A DNA stretch of 6,819 nt. Source: Lysobacteraceae bacterium (GTDB lineage: Bacteria > Pseudomonadota > Gammaproteobacteria > Xanthomonadales > Wenzhouxiangellaceae). This document shows, one piece after another, positions 6,189 to 6,819 of the stretch (the first letter of the stretch is position 1; the number at the start of each line of letters is the position of its first letter). The DNA lies in contig JAIVHD010000030.1 in NCBI GenBank assembly GCA_020201235.1, positions 1 through 6,819 on the forward strand, read 5' to 3'. The notes beneath the pieces are model-generated. The model made no database searches, was not told the origin of the DNA, and saw only the letters and a program-made list of their open reading frames with translations. The translations under genes were made by a program, and so were the position numbers.

Positions 6189-6819
6189 ATGAATGGATAT
6201 TCTGTTCTTTTGAGGGCCGTCGCCCCGGCTTTCTTATTGGCCGTCGCTTGCACGGGTTCAGTCGTGCTGGCCGATTCAGTCGCATTGTTGCCCGACCGCG
6301 ACAACACCCTGTACGAAAGGGTAGAAGGAGATTTGAGCAATGGCTCGGGACCCGGCCTGTTTTTTGGGCGCACAGGCCCGAATGCGAACATGGTGCTGCG
6401 CCGTGCGCTGGTCCGTTTCGACTTGACATCGATTCCGCCGGGTTCATCAATCCAGCAGGCAAGTCTCTCGATTAACGTCGATATGGTACCCCCCGGTGCG
6501 CTTGCATTCGATGCCGCACTGCACCGCATGCAGAGCGACTGGGGCGAGTCCGGGTCCTTTGCCCCAGGTGCCGGTGGCGGCGGAGCTCCGGCCCAGCCGG
6601 GTGACGGGACCTGGCTGCATCGGTTCTACGACAATGATTTCTGGACCAGTCCGGGTGGCGATTTCGAGCCAGCCCCCTCGGCCACCGTCGCGATCAACGG
6701 CGCGACCGGCTCGTTCAGGTTCGACTCCGGCACCGATCTGGTTGCCGATGTGCAGGAATGGGTCAATCAACCGTCGTCGAATTTCGGCTGGGTCATCGTC
6801 GGCGACGAGGCCACTGCCC
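6189..6819 (+). CDS. Secreted DNRLRE-domain protein, N-terminal part, cut by window edge
   Basis: The reading frame is open from ATG 6189 to the window end (210 codons) and continues beyond it. Residues 1-28 form a signal peptide with one Arg, a hydrophobic core LLAVACTGSVVLA and a likely signal peptidase I site at VLA|DS. Cys21 in LAVAC makes a lipoprotein site conceivable, but the -3 position is Ala, which is unusual. The mature part shows the DNRLRE-type pattern: DRDNTLYE (36-43), LSNGSGPGLFFGRT (49-62), RRALVRFDLTSIPPGSSI (71-88), LHRMQSDWGE (111-120), a glycine-rich loop GAGGGGAP (127-134), FWTSPGGDF (151-159) and DVQEWVNQPSSNFGWVI (187-203). This family is an extracellular beta-sandwich module resembling carbohydrate-binding or adhesive domains. 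Ligand and C-terminal anchor are unseen. The Shine-Dalgarno is weak (GGGA at 6175-6178, 10 nt upstream), but no other in-frame start lies close by. It is divergent from the DUF1800-DUF1501 operon. Confidence 0.85.
   Translation, partial: MNGYSVLLRAVAPAFLLAVACTGSVVLADSVALLPDRDNTLYERVEGDLSNGSGPGLFFGRTGPNANMVLRRALVRFDLTSIPPGSSIQQASLSINVDMVPPGALAFDAALHRMQSDWGESGSFAPGAGGGGAPAQPGDGTWLHRFYDNDFWTSPGGDFEPAPSATVAINGATGSFRFDSGTDLVADVQEWVNQPSSNFGWVIVGDEATA

Noticed and set aside
6137..6475. 112-codon open frame on the plus strand starting before the DNRLRE gene
   Set aside because: It is out of frame with the DNRLRE protein, has no recognisable features, and overlaps the real coding sequence for most of its length.

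Overview
The window looks like ordinary chromosomal DNA of a GC-rich Gammaproteobacterium. QueA aligns almost end to end with the E. coli type. The pairing of a DUF1800 and a DUF1501 protein next to a DNRLRE-type secreted protein is an arrangement I associate with marine or environmental Gammaproteobacteria such as Xanthomonadales/Chromatiales relatives. The lineage is inferred from gene content and base composition only. No IS element, CRISPR array, tRNA or rRNA was seen.

Layout. (1) Positions 1-1440, minus strand: kynureninase (kynU) followed, with overlapping stop and start codons, by the first 60 codons of a membrane protein that runs off the left edge. (2) 1441-1581: a short divergent intergenic region. 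(3) 1582-2607, plus strand: queA, tRNA queuosine biosynthesis, starting at TTG. (4) 2608-2662: a short convergent gap with a GC-rich hairpin. (5) 2663-5910, minus strand: a two-gene operon of DUF1800 (upstream) and DUF1501 (downstream). Both carry twin-arginine signal peptides, and the DUF1501 ribosome binding site overlaps the DUF1800 stop codon. (6) 5911-6188: a divergent regulatory region with one plausible sigma-70-like promoter facing right. (7) 6189 to the right edge, plus strand: the N-terminal 210 codons of a secreted DNRLRE-domain protein, cut by the window end.

The left half is housekeeping and cofactor metabolism: kynureninase serves tryptophan degradation or NAD synthesis, and QueA modifies the tRNA wobble base. 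The right half is the least understood part. Two Tat-exported proteins of unknown biochemical function are encoded back to back and face away from a Sec-exported beta-rich extracellular protein. They may form a cell-surface or periplasmic system, but the sequence alone does not show its substrate. The families are already catalogued, so I do not claim a wholly new system; what is undescribed is what this pair does.
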